In this document: positions 7,229 through 14,733 of the stretch, one piece after another | How the letters are laid out: every line of letters starts with the position of its first letter | Numbering within the stretch: position 1 is the stretch's first letter | From: Collinsella sp. UBA6357 | Lineage (GTDB): Bacteria > Actinomycetota > Coriobacteriia > Coriobacteriales > Coriobacteriaceae | Direction of reading: 5' to 3' | Assembly: GCA_002437815.1 (NCBI GenBank) | Contig: DJRP01000009.1 | Coordinates: forward strand, 1-36,556 | DNA length: 36,556 bases | Program-made: the position numbers and the translations under genes | Notes under the pieces: model-generated | Told to the model about the DNA's origin: nothing | Databases searched by the model: none | What the model saw: only the letters and a program-made list of their open reading frames with translations

Positions 7229-7300
7229 TGGTCCCAAAGTGCCAGGGGCTTTGGGGCCAGTCGGGGTGGTGATCCCAAAGCCCCTGGCACTTTGGGATCA
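7229..7300. repeat. Inverted repeat, BIME-like, copy 3 of family A
   Basis: Arms 7229-7259 and 7270-7300 match at 28 of 31 positions, again with core CCCAAAGTGCCAGGGG. The element lies between the ClC stop codon (7304) and the lipid kinase ribosome site, so it may limit read-through from ClC into the kinase gene. Confidence 0.9.
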
Positions 7301-7303
7301 GGT

Positions 7304-8722
7304 TTAGAGGGCGGCGTCGCGGTGGCGCTCGATAGCCTGCTCGACGGTGCCGCCCTCGTCGGCCTCGAGCGAGCGGCGCTTGGGCGTCACGATGCGCTGT
7401 GCGGGGTAGACGCCGCGGTGGCCGGCCACCAGATAGCTTACGAAGGACACGATCACAAAATAGATCGCGCCGCGCCCATGGAACATGTCGATGCTCATCA
7501 TGATGGTGGTGATGGGCACGTTGAGACCGGCACAGAAGACGCCGAGCATGCCGAGGGCGGCCACGAAGCTCGGGTCGATTCCGGCCATGCAACCGATCCA
7601 GCCACCGAGCGCCGCCCCGATGCCAAAGAGCGGGGTGACCTCGCCGCCCTGATAGCCGCAGCCAAGGGTGAGCGCCGTCACCACGAGTTTGGCCGCAGCG
7701 TCGGCGAGCGTGGTCTGACCGGAAAACCCGGCGCCCACGAGCCAGGTCGACAGCCCCGCGAACCGCCAGAGGCCAAAGGCGGCATAGGCGACGATCAGGA
7801 CAAGCGAGCCGGCAAGGGCGGCGACGAGGTAGTTGGTGAACAGGCGGGCATAGAGCATCTTGACCGTGCGGATGAGCCAGGTGAACAGACGCGCTGTCAG
7901 ACCGAAAGCGATGCCGGCGGCAACGGCAACCGCGAGCGAGGCGGGCGTGAGCGCCGGGACGTGGGCGATGACGTTGACCTCGTGCATTGTGCCGAGCGCT
8001 TCGGCCACGAAGTTACCGGTGCATGAGGCCACCAGGCAGTAGATGCCCGCCGTGTAGTCGATCTTGCCCACGAAGCACATCTCCATGCCAAAGAAGGCGC
8101 CGGCGAGCGGCGAGCCGAACACGCCGCCGAACGCCGCCGCGATGCCGGCGAGCATGAGGTCATGGTGATCACGCCCGCCCAGATGCATGCGGCTTGACAC
8201 GTTGCTGGCGATCGTGCCTCCGATCTGTACCGCAGCGCCCTCACGGCCCGCCGACCCGCCGGCGAGGTGCGTGGCGACCGAGCAGCAGAAGGTGAGCACG
8301 GCCATGCGGGCGTGGATGAGACGCGGCTTGAGGGCGGTGTCGATGACGAGGTTGTTGCCGCGCCTGGCCATAAGGCCGTGGTTCCGATAGATCCAGGCGG
8401 TGGTGACGCTCACGAGGGGAAGCAGGCAGAAGACCCAGGGATGAGCCTCGCGATAGCCGGTCACGATGTCGAGTGCGGCCAGGAAGGCCCAGGCGGCGAC
8501 GCCCATGGCAGCTGAGACGACGAACACGAGTGCGAGCAGCCTCAGGCTCGCAAGGCTGTTGCGCCAGTCGCGTCGGGTGTCGGAGAGCAGGAGCCTCTCT
8601 CCCTGCAGGAGCTGGCGACGGCCCATCATGGCGAGCTCGTGCGGGTCCAATCGATGCGCGGTCGGGGCTGCCGTCTCCTGGGAGCCCGTGGCACTTGAGG
8701 TTGTTTGTTGCTGTGATGGCAT
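7304..8722 (-). CDS. ClC-family anion channel/transporter
   Basis: The 472-residue integral membrane protein has the ClC landmarks. GGSAGREGAAVQIGG contains gating Glu161 in GREG (159-162), FGSPLAGAFFGMEM follows in the middle, and GCGYQGGEVTPLFGIGA lies in the second half. The usual GSGIP anion-binding segment is replaced by GNNLVID at 122-128, without the coordinating serine. That kind of change is known in the fluoride-exporting CLC-F branch, so fluoride export is possible, but a chloride transporter is not excluded. No fluoride (crcB) riboswitch was recognised upstream. The ATG at 8720-8722 follows GGAG. It is divergent from moeA. Confidence 0.88.
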   Translation of the reverse strand: MPSQQQTTSSATGSQETAAPTAHRLDPHELAMMGRRQLLQGERLLLSDTRRDWRNSLASLRLLALVFVVSAAMGVAAWAFLAALDIVTGYREAHPWVFCLLPLVSVTTAWIYRNHGLMARRGNNLVIDTALKPRLIHARMAVLTFCCSVATHLAGGSAGREGAAVQIGGTIASNVSSRMHLGGRDHHDLMLAGIAAAFGGVFGSPLAGAFFGMEMCFVGKIDYTAGIYCLVASCTGNFVAEALGTMHEVNVIAHVPALTPASLAVAVAAGIAFGLTARLFTWLIRTVKMLYARLFTNYLVAALAGSLVLIVAYAAFGLWRFAGLSTWLVGAGFSGQTTLADAAAKLVVTALTLGCGYQGGEVTPLFGIGAALGGWIGCMAGIDPSFVAALGMLGVFCAGLNVPITTIMMSIDMFHGRGAIYFVIVSFVSYLVAGHRGVYPAQRIVTPKRRSLEADEGGTVEQAIERHRDAAL

Positions 8723-8769
8723 CTGTGCTCCAGCTGTATGACATCGGTTTTGGTGGTTTTGCGCCTGAC

Positions 8770-8801
8770 ATTATAGGTCGCGCACGGGCGGGCGCGCGAC
8801 C
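8770..8801 (-). promoter_or_regulatory. -10 box and 8-bp inverted repeat upstream of the ClC gene
   Basis: Read on the minus strand, TATAAT lies at 8775-8770. Directly upstream, GGTCGCGC (8776-8783) and GCGCGACC (8794-8801) form an exact inverted repeat covering the -10/-35 spacer. This would suit a repressor operator. No clear -35 box is seen. Confidence 0.45.
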
Positions 8802-8887
8802 AGCGCGGATGATGTTTATGGATGTCATGCGCTCGGGCCCCAGGTCTCTGTCGAGGTGAGTCCTTGAGCATGCGGGCCCGCTGAAGC

Positions 8888-8915
8888 CTTTATACTCCAT
8901 AAAGAAGAATATAAT
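8888..8915 (+). promoter_or_regulatory. Promoter region of moeA with a small inverted repeat
   Basis: TATAAT lies at 8910-8915. CTTTAT (8888-8893) and ATAAAG (8899-8904) form a 6-bp inverted repeat where the -35 and spacer should be. No strong -35 consensus is seen. The dyad could be an operator; its resemblance to ModE sites (TATA-rich half-sites) is slight. Confidence 0.4.
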
Positions 8916-8966
8916 GCGCCGCCACGGCAATGCGCCGTGACGGGCGCGTGTGGAAGAGGTGCTGAT

Positions 8967-10229
8967 ATGACGGAGACGCTGCTCCCCCTTGAGGACGCGC
9001 AGGCGATCGTTCTGGACAACGTATGCATGACATCGGTGGTGGAGGTGCCGGTCTGGCGCGCCGCCGGTCTACCGCTCGCCGAGGATGCCGTCGCCGATAT
9101 CGACATCTCGCCCTTTTCGGCCAGCGCTATGGACGGATACGCGCTGCGCTCCCGCGATCTTGGGGACGCATGCGCCGAGGCGCCGGTTATCCTCGAGGTC
9201 ATCGGTCACGAGGCCGCCGGCCACAACTTCGACGGCGTTGTCGGAGCCGGACAGACGGTCCGCATCATGACGGGTGCTCCGGTGCCCGAGGGGGCGGACG
9301 CCGTGGTCAAATATGAGATCGTCGAGGTGCTTTCCGGTGACGGCAACGAGGGCTCGCGGGTACGCTTTGCCGCTCCGGCCAAGGTGGGCGAGAATGTGCG
9401 CGCCGCCGGTGAGGAGGCTCACGAGGGGGACGTCGTCATGCGTGCGGGCGAGGTCGTGACGCCCGCGGGCGCCGGGCTGCTGGCCTCGGCCGGCTACGCG
9501 ACGGTACGCGTGCATGCCGCCCCGCGTGTGGGCATCATCTCCTTGGGAACGGAGCTCGTGGCGCCGGGGGAGCGCCCGGGGCGTGGGCAGATTCGCGACT
9601 CCAACTCCTCGGCCCTGATGGCCGAGGCGCTCGATGCGGGCGCCGACCCCGTCTTCTACGGTATCGCGCCCGATGACGAGGATGCGATCGCCGAGCTCGT
9701 GCACCGCGCCGTGGCGGAGTGCGACTTCGTGATCACGAGCGGTGGCGCCTCGGCCGGTGACTACGACTTTGTGACGCGCCTGGCGGAACGCGAGGGTGAG
9801 GTTCTGTTCGACCGCATCTCCATGCGTCCCGGCAAGGCGATCACCTTTGGCCGCATCGGCGGTAAGCCGTATCTGGGGCTCTCCGGCAATCCCGCCGCAG
9901 CCTATGTGGGCTTTGAGATGCTCGCGCGCCCCGCCCTGCGCAAGATGCGCGGCTTTGAGTCGAGCGCTCGACCCGTACAGCGCGCCGTGCTCACACATGC
10001 GGTCAAGAAGCGTCAGGATCGTCGCTTTTTCGATCGCGCGACGGTCGCGCGCGATGCCGAGACCGGGGAGCTCGTGGTCACCGAGGCCAAGACGCAGAAC
10101 TCGGCGCTGCTCGGTACCATGCAGCGCGCTAACTGTTTGCTGCGTATCCAGGAAGGCCCCTGCGATCTTGCCTGCGGCGACACCGTCGACGTGGTGCGCG
10201 TCGATCTGCCCGAAGGCGCCGTGCTTTAG
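8967..10229 (+). CDS. moeA: Molybdopterin molybdenumtransferase
   Basis: The 420-residue cytosolic enzyme inserts molybdate into adenylylated molybdopterin to form Moco. Motifs in order: SAMDGYALRS near residue 54, RIMTGAPVPEGADAVVK near 100, GTELV and GQIRDSNS near 195-215, TSGGASAGDYD near 257, and MRPGKAITFG followed by LSGNPAAAYVGFE near 290-325. All are standard for MoeA. The ATG at 8967 follows GAAGAGGTG; a GTG at 8937 in frame lacks a ribosome site. It heads a molybdenum gene run: mogA-like starts 38 nt later and modABC follows. Regulation could act at the -10 region at 8910. Confidence 0.95.
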   Translation: MTETLLPLEDAQAIVLDNVCMTSVVEVPVWRAAGLPLAEDAVADIDISPFSASAMDGYALRSRDLGDACAEAPVILEVIGHEAAGHNFDGVVGAGQTVRIMTGAPVPEGADAVVKYEIVEVLSGDGNEGSRVRFAAPAKVGENVRAAGEEAHEGDVVMRAGEVVTPAGAGLLASAGYATVRVHAAPRVGIISLGTELVAPGERPGRGQIRDSNSSALMAEALDAGADPVFYGIAPDDEDAIAELVHRAVAECDFVITSGGASAGDYDFVTRLAEREGEVLFDRISMRPGKAITFGRIGGKPYLGLSGNPAAAYVGFEMLARPALRKMRGFESSARPVQRAVLTHAVKKRQDRRFFDRATVARDAETGELVVTEAKTQNSALLGTMQRANCLLRIQEGPCDLACGDTVDVVRVDLPEGAVL

Positions 10230-10267
10230 CTCCCGCTGCCGATGTATTCGATGGAAGGAATGTGCTT

Positions 10268-10741
10268 ATGAAATTGAACGTTGCGATCGTCACGTGTTCG
10301 GATACGCGCTCGATCGACGAGGACGAGGCGGGAGCCGCGCTTGAGGAACTGGTGCGCGAGGCCGGTTGGGCCGTGTCGTCGCATGTTGTGGTACGCGATG
10401 ACGTCAACGAGATCGGCGATGCCATCGTCGAGGCGGCCGACCGCGAGCATGCCGATGTCGTGATTACCTGCGGCGGCACGGGGCTGTCGATGCGCGATGT
10501 GACACCCGAGGCCACGCGTGCCGTCTGCCAGCGCGACGTGCCGGGTATCGCCGAGGCCATCCGTGCCTATTCCATGACCAAGACCCGTCGCGCCATGTTG
10601 AGCCGTGCCGTGTGCATGCAGCGTGGCGGCACCCTGGTTATCAATGTTCCCGGTTCCACCAAGGCCGCCCGCGAGAGTTGGGAGGCCGTGGCCGATCAGC
10701 TGGAGCACGCCGTGTCGATGACGGCGGGCGGTGGCCACTGA
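10268..10741 (+). CDS. mogA: MogA/MoaB-type molybdopterin adenylyltransferase
   Basis: The 157-residue protein contains VTCSDTRS at 8-15 and TCGGTGLSMRDVTPEAT at 67-83, the substrate-binding signature of the MogA/MoaB family. These proteins adenylylate molybdopterin before MoeA inserts the metal. Short length favours a MoaB-like form, but the MoeA neighbour supports the adenylyltransferase role. The ATG at 10268 is chosen because GAAGGAA (10254-10260) is 7 nt upstream; a GTG at 10262 would be too close. The gap from moeA is 38 nt, so co-transcription is likely. A hairpin follows at 10770. Confidence 0.9.
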   Translation: MKLNVAIVTCSDTRSIDEDEAGAALEELVREAGWAVSSHVVVRDDVNEIGDAIVEAADREHADVVITCGGTGLSMRDVTPEATRAVCQRDVPGIAEAIRAYSMTKTRRAMLSRAVCMQRGGTLVINVPGSTKAARESWEAVADQLEHAVSMTAGGGH

Positions 10742-10769
10742 TCGAGCACGTCGCGCATGAGCAGTTCGC

Positions 10770-10800
10770 GCCGTCCTACGCTTGTAGGGCGGCATTTCTT
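10770..10800 (+). terminator. Probable intrinsic terminator between mogA and modA
   Basis: GCCGTCCTAC (10770-10779) pairs with GTAGGGCGGC (10784-10793) around GCTT, with one G-U pair, followed by ATTTCTT. It separates the moeA-mogA unit from modABC, which has its own promoter. Confidence 0.6.
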
Positions 10801-10809
10801 CGGAACAAC

Positions 10810-10831
10810 ATTATTCTCAGCTGAGTATAAT
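10810..10831 (+). promoter_or_regulatory. modABC promoter -10 inside a 22-bp palindrome (putative operator)
   Basis: TATAAT at 10826-10831 is the right end of a 22-bp dyad centred between 10820 and 10821. The central ten bases CTCAGCTGAG are perfect and the flanks ATTAT/ATAAT also match; only one symmetric pair differs. A repressor here would block RNA polymerase. A molybdate-responsive regulator is a natural guess given modABC downstream, but the sequence is not the E. coli ModE site. Confidence 0.6.
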
Positions 10832-10874
10832 AGCGATTCAATAAAGGACCCTCGGCCCTGTATGAAAGGAATCG

Positions 10875-11753
10875 ATGATGAACGATATGATCTCCCGCCG
10901 CGCTTTCCTGTCGCTTTCCGGCGCTGCCGCCGCCGGACTCGGCTTGGCCGGTTGCTCGGGCAACACCGGCTCGACCGAAAGCGGCTCGGCTGCCGGCTCG
11001 TCCCAGGCAGCCTCGTCGAAGAAAGCGGTGACGTTGCAGATCTTTGCCGCCAACTCGCTTGAGAAGGCGCTGCCCGAGGTACAGGAGCTCTATACCGAGC
11101 AGACCGGCACCAAGTTTGCCGACACCCAGTTCAAGGCATCGGGCGACCTCGTGGAGCAGATGCGCGCCGGCGCCGACGTCGATGTGCTCATCACCGCCTC
11201 CAAGGGCACCATGGACGATGCGGACACGGCCGGTCTCATCGATGCCGACACGCGCGAGGATATGTTCAATAATGACCTGGTGATCGTGCGGGCCGAGGGC
11301 TCGGACACCCAGATTGCGAGCATCGCCGATGTGGCCACGGTCGAGGGCAAGGTCGCCATCGGTGACGCCGCGACCGTGCCGGCCGGCAAATATGCCAACC
11401 AGGCGCTCGCCTCCGTGGGTCTGTATACCGGTACCGAGGGTGATGACGGTGCATACGCGCCCGAGATCGCCGACAAGGTGGCACTTGCCGACAAGGTGGG
11501 CACGGCCGCGAGCTATGTCTCGACGGGGGATTGCGCTGTGGGCTTTGTCTACAGTTCCGATATCTTCCGCTACGCCGGCATCGAGGAGGCCTTTGTGTGC
11601 CCCGAGGATTCGCATAAGCCGATCGTCTACCCGGGTGCGGTCGCCAAGGGTTCCGAGCACGCCAAAGAAGCTAAACTGTTCATCGACTTCTGCCTGACCG
11701 ACAAGAAGGCTCAGAAGATCTGGGCCAAGTACGGCTTCGAGCTTTCGGCATAA
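10875..11753 (+). CDS. modA: Molybdate ABC transporter substrate-binding lipoprotein
   Basis: The 292-residue protein begins with a twin-arginine-like signal (SRRAFLSLSG, Arg8-Arg9) that ends in lipobox LAGC with Cys27, so it is probably a Tat-exported lipoprotein on the outer membrane face. After a Ser/Gly/Ala-rich linker (28-50), the mature domain starts LQIFAANSLEKALPEV, the ModA fold opening in which the serine binds oxyanion. GDLVEQMRAGADVDVLITAS and VPAGKYANQAL further fit ModA. It delivers molybdate or tungstate to ModBC. Two ATGs (10875 and 10878) are possible; a GAAAGGAA ribosome site precedes both. modB starts 53 nt downstream. Confidence 0.92.
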   Translation: MMNDMISRRAFLSLSGAAAAGLGLAGCSGNTGSTESGSAAGSSQAASSKKAVTLQIFAANSLEKALPEVQELYTEQTGTKFADTQFKASGDLVEQMRAGADVDVLITASKGTMDDADTAGLIDADTREDMFNNDLVIVRAEGSDTQIASIADVATVEGKVAIGDAATVPAGKYANQALASVGLYTGTEGDDGAYAPEIADKVALADKVGTAASYVSTGDCAVGFVYSSDIFRYAGIEEAFVCPEDSHKPIVYPGAVAKGSEHAKEAKLFIDFCLTDKKAQKIWAKYGFELSA

Positions 11754-11806
11754 GCCGTCCGACCCTGCCCCGACCCCTTCGATACCACCGCGAGGAGATT
11801 TAGCCC

Positions 11807-13255
11807 GTGCTCTCTAAACTCTCTGCCGTCGTCGCGCTTCTTGCGGCTCTTGTCCTGTGCGGCGTCCCGTGGTCGGCGTATGCCGCCGACGCCGATGCTC
11901 CCGATACCTCCGCTACGCTCGAAGGCGTCTCGTATGGCATCAAGGGGTTCGAGCGCCTGGCCAAAGGAACCGAGCGCGTCATGGAGGGTCAGCCGAAAGG
12001 ATACCGGTTTCCGGTGGATGAGAAGGCGAACCTGATCGTGGTGCCCGCAGCCGATCGCGTGATCGTCTGGCTCGACCGCGAGGCGGCCGTCCGCTACGGG
12101 ATCGATCTTGCGGATGATGACGACCTTGTAAAGCTCAGGGAGCTCGTCGGCGGGCTCGACGCCAAGAACTCCATGGGCGGGGCACATCTCGATGAGCTCG
12201 GCGGTTCTTGGTACGCCACCTCGGACGACACGTTCGAATGCGGCGGATACACGTATACGTTTAACGCGCGGGGAACGGACGGTGACCGATACGTGACAGT
12301 CGCGTCCACCTCGGGCGATGCCCATGGCGGGGCGCGTTGGCTCGATAGCTGTCGCATCGTCGATGCCGCGGCGATAGCGCCCCGGGAGCAGGTGGGTCCG
12401 CTCGAGCGCCTCGTTGCGTTTCTAGGTGGTATCGATATGCGCCCCTTCTGGGTCTCCCTCAAGACGAGCGCATTGGCGCTGGGCGTCTCCTTTGTTCTGG
12501 GGCTCGCGGCCGCATGGAAGACCATGGGGACCACGAGTCGCGTGAAGGGCGTACTCGATTCGGTGTTCACCATCCCGATGGTGCTGCCGCCCACGGTGTG
12601 CGGCTTTTTGCTGCTCATGCTCTTCGGCCGATCGACCGGGGTGGGTCGCTGGCTCATCGAGCACGGCATCTCGCTCGTCTTTACGTGGCAGGCGGCCGTC
12701 ATCTCGGCCATCGTGGTGTCGTTTCCGCTTGTATACCGCACCGCGCTCGGGGCGTTCGAGAGCCTGGATGCGCAGATGCTCGATGCGGCGCGCACGCTCG
12801 GCTGGTCTGAGCGCAAGATCTTCATCAAGCTCATGATGCCACTCGGCTGGCCCTCGATCGCCGCGGGCGCCGTGCTCGCGTTTGCACGCGCCATGGGCGA
12901 ATTCGGATGCACGCTGTTCTTTGCCGGCAATTACGCGGGCATCACGCAGACCATCCCCATCGCGATCTATTTCGAGTGGATGGGCGGCAACACCGCGGTC
13001 GCGCTCTTTTGGGTCGTGGTGGTGATCGCCTTCAGCTTCGCGGTGATCCTGTTCATCAACATGTACACGGCACATGTTCAGGCGTATCGCGGGCGTGGAC
13101 TCGCGCATGCCGAGCGCAAGCGCCAGCACGACCGTGATCTTGAGATGTCCGATTCGCTCGAGGTGACGGGTGGCGACGCGCTGCGCATCGATCGGGCGGC
13201 CTTGGCCGAGCTCATGCGCGATGGCGGCGGTGCGTCCGCCGAGGGAGGCTGCTAG
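11807..13255 (+). CDS. modB: Molybdate ABC permease with extra exported N-terminal domain
   Basis: The 482-residue protein is about twice the usual ModB length. Residues 1-26 form a signal peptide ending AYA. Residues 27 to about 205 are a hydrophilic domain with no recognised family and two cysteines (145 and 182) that could form a disulfide. The permease core begins near 211 (MRPFWVSLKTSALALGVSFVL), with MVLPPTVCGFLLLMLFGR and the EAA-type loop (LDAARTLGWSERKIF) that docks ModC. ModB proteins with five helices have an outside N-terminus, which suits an extracytoplasmic extension. A charged tail of about 50 residues follows the last helix. GTG at 11807 follows AGGAG. modC starts 2 nt after the stop. 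Confidence 0.88.
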   Translation: MLSKLSAVVALLAALVLCGVPWSAYAADADAPDTSATLEGVSYGIKGFERLAKGTERVMEGQPKGYRFPVDEKANLIVVPAADRVIVWLDREAAVRYGIDLADDDDLVKLRELVGGLDAKNSMGGAHLDELGGSWYATSDDTFECGGYTYTFNARGTDGDRYVTVASTSGDAHGGARWLDSCRIVDAAAIAPREQVGPLERLVAFLGGIDMRPFWVSLKTSALALGVSFVLGLAAAWKTMGTTSRVKGVLDSVFTIPMVLPPTVCGFLLLMLFGRSTGVGRWLIEHGISLVFTWQAAVISAIVVSFPLVYRTALGAFESLDAQMLDAARTLGWSERKIFIKLMMPLGWPSIAAGAVLAFARAMGEFGCTLFFAGNYAGITQTIPIAIYFEWMGGNTAVALFWVVVVIAFSFAVILFINMYTAHVQAYRGRGLAHAERKRQHDRDLEMSDSLEVTGGDALRIDRAALAELMRDGGGASAEGGC

Positions 13256-13257
13256 CC

Positions 13258-14337
13258 ATGTCGCTCATCCTCGATATCAAGAAACGCTATCCCGATTTCA
13301 ACCTTGACATGCAGCTCGAGGCGGGTGAGGAGCGTGTGGCGCTGCTCGGGGCCTCCGGCTGCGGCAAGAGCTGCACGCTGCGCTGCATCGCCGGTGTCGA
13401 GAAGCCCGACGAAGGCCGGATCGTCGTCAACGGCGTTACGTTTTTCGATTCCAACGCAGGGATCGATCTCTCGCCCCAGGAGCGCAAATGCGCCCTGCTG
13501 TTTCAGAATTATCAGCTGTTTCCCAACATGACGGTGGCCGACAACGTTCGCGCCGGCATGATGGGGGCCAGTGCTCCGCAAGACAAGGCTGCGCGCCGGC
13601 GCCTGGCCAAACGCTATCTGGCCATTTTCGGCGTGGCAGACCTGGCCGACCGGTACCCGATACGTCTTTCGGGCGGGCAACAGCAACGCGTGGCACTTGC
13701 CCGCATGGTGGCGGCACATCCCGGCATCTACATGTTCGACGAACCCATGAGCGCCCTGGACGCCTATCTCAAAAGCGCACTCGAGCAGAATATGCTCGAC
13801 CTGTTTGACGTGGTGGGCCGGACGGTCCTCTACGTGAGCCATGACATCGATGAGGCATGCCGTCTGTGCGAGCGGATCTGCGTGGTGCACGACGGCCGCG
13901 TGGTGGAGGACGGCCCGGTCGACACCGTGGTCAAACATCCCCAGACGCTTGCGGGCCTGCGCCTGACGGGCTGTAAGAACACGAGCCCGGCGCGCAAGGT
14001 GGGGCCGACGACGGTCGAGGCCATCGATTGGGGCATGACCTTCGACGTGGGTGCGCCGGTGCCCGACGATGTCGCCTACCTTGGTATCCGGGCGAGCTAT
14101 TTTCATCGCGACAATCGACGCGAACGAGGGCACAACAGCTACGACTTGCAGGTGGCGCGCACGAGCGACTCGCGTTTCGAGCGCCTGGTGCTGCTCGACC
14201 CCCCGCGCGCCGATGCGCCGACGCGTTTGCAGTGGAAGGTCAACAAAGTCGCCACGCCACCTGACGAGCTCCCCTGCGAGGGCGAGGTCCTGCGCATGCA
14301 TTTCGATGCGAGCCGTATCCATCTGGTATCGCGCTGA
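13258..14337 (+). CDS. modC: Molybdate ABC transporter ATPase
   Basis: The 359-residue protein has Walker A GASGCGKS (31-38), a Q-loop in LLFQNYQLFPNMTV, the signature LSGGQQQRVALAR, Walker B IYMFDEPMSALDAY and the switch His in YVSHDIDEA. The C-terminal part, about 240-359, has the length of a regulatory TOBE/MOP-like extension, though its sequence is divergent. It powers molybdate import with ModA and ModB on the inner side of the membrane. It is tightly coupled to modB (2-nt gap) and is the last gene of the unit; a 396-nt gap follows. Confidence 0.92.
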   Translation: MSLILDIKKRYPDFNLDMQLEAGEERVALLGASGCGKSCTLRCIAGVEKPDEGRIVVNGVTFFDSNAGIDLSPQERKCALLFQNYQLFPNMTVADNVRAGMMGASAPQDKAARRRLAKRYLAIFGVADLADRYPIRLSGGQQQRVALARMVAAHPGIYMFDEPMSALDAYLKSALEQNMLDLFDVVGRTVLYVSHDIDEACRLCERICVVHDGRVVEDGPVDTVVKHPQTLAGLRLTGCKNTSPARKVGPTTVEAIDWGMTFDVGAPVPDDVAYLGIRASYFHRDNRRERGHNSYDLQVARTSDSRFERLVLLDPPRADAPTRLQWKVNKVATPPDELPCEGEVLRMHFDASRIHLVSR

Positions 14338-14377
14338 CCGTTCACCGAAATCCTGTGATAGTTCTTTCTCAATCGCC

Positions 14378-14391
14378 GATAATTCATTATC
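14378..14391. promoter_or_regulatory. AT-rich palindrome after modC
   Basis: GATAAT and ATTATC (14378-14383 and 14386-14391) form a small dyad in an AT-rich patch that contrasts with its GC-rich surroundings. It may mark the promoter or operator of the Fe-S/selenium gene run. No clear -35/-10 pair was settled. Confidence 0.3.
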
Positions 14392-14511
14392 AATAATAAG
14401 GGGCGTGGTCATACGTCTCGTCTACCGTGCGTCATACGACTGTCAGCGGGGTGTTCGCCAACACTAAGGGTTGGTAAAGTTGCTCTTGGATTGTAAAGAG
14501 GAGGTGCGCCG

Positions 14512-14574
14512 ATGCATACGTTTAGCCGATCTATCGGCGCGCTATCTCGATATAACGCCCGGAGCCGCATATGA
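14512..14574 (+). CDS. 20-codon leader-like ORF ahead of the Fe-S genes
   Basis: ATG at 14512 follows a textbook AGGAGGTG at 14499-14506, the strongest ribosome site in this gap, and the frame runs 20 codons to TGA at 14572. It is rich in Arg and Ser (MHTFSRSIGALSR at the start). Its last codons enter the hairpin 14558-14597: the 5' arm is coding and the stop codon is in the loop. This is the arrangement of a leader peptide that couples translation to RNA folding. It has no homology that I recognise. A different, weaker frame (14471-14782) overlaps it. Confidence 0.4.
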   Translation: MHTFSRSIGALSRYNARSRI

Positions 14575-14597
14575 GCGTATATGCATACGGCTCCGGG
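14558..14597 (+). promoter_or_regulatory. Compound hairpin in the leader of the Fe-S/selenium genes
   Basis: CCCGGAGCCG (14558-14567) pairs exactly with CGGCTCCGGG (14588-14597). Inside, CATAT (14568-14572) pairs with ATATG (14579-14583). There is no T-run, so it is not a simple terminator. The 5' arm encodes the end of the 20-codon ORF. A second small stem, GGTTC/GAACC (14714-14718 and 14726-14730), brackets the GAGAGGGG ribosome site of the next gene. Confidence 0.5.
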
Positions 14598-14733
14598 AGA
14601 GACGACGGACAATTAAATTATTTCCAGCTGGGCAGGTTTTTCCAGATACCGGGTTTTCGCGCGAAGAGCTCATCGCCGCTTTTCGCGCATGCATACCGCA
14701 CCGTAAAACCTTTGGTTCGAGAGGGGAACCGCC

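Noticed and set aside
8723..8966. Fluoride (crcB) riboswitch or molybdenum-cofactor riboswitch in the ClC-moeA gap
   Set aside because: No matching conserved core was seen on either strand; only -10 boxes and short dyads are visible.
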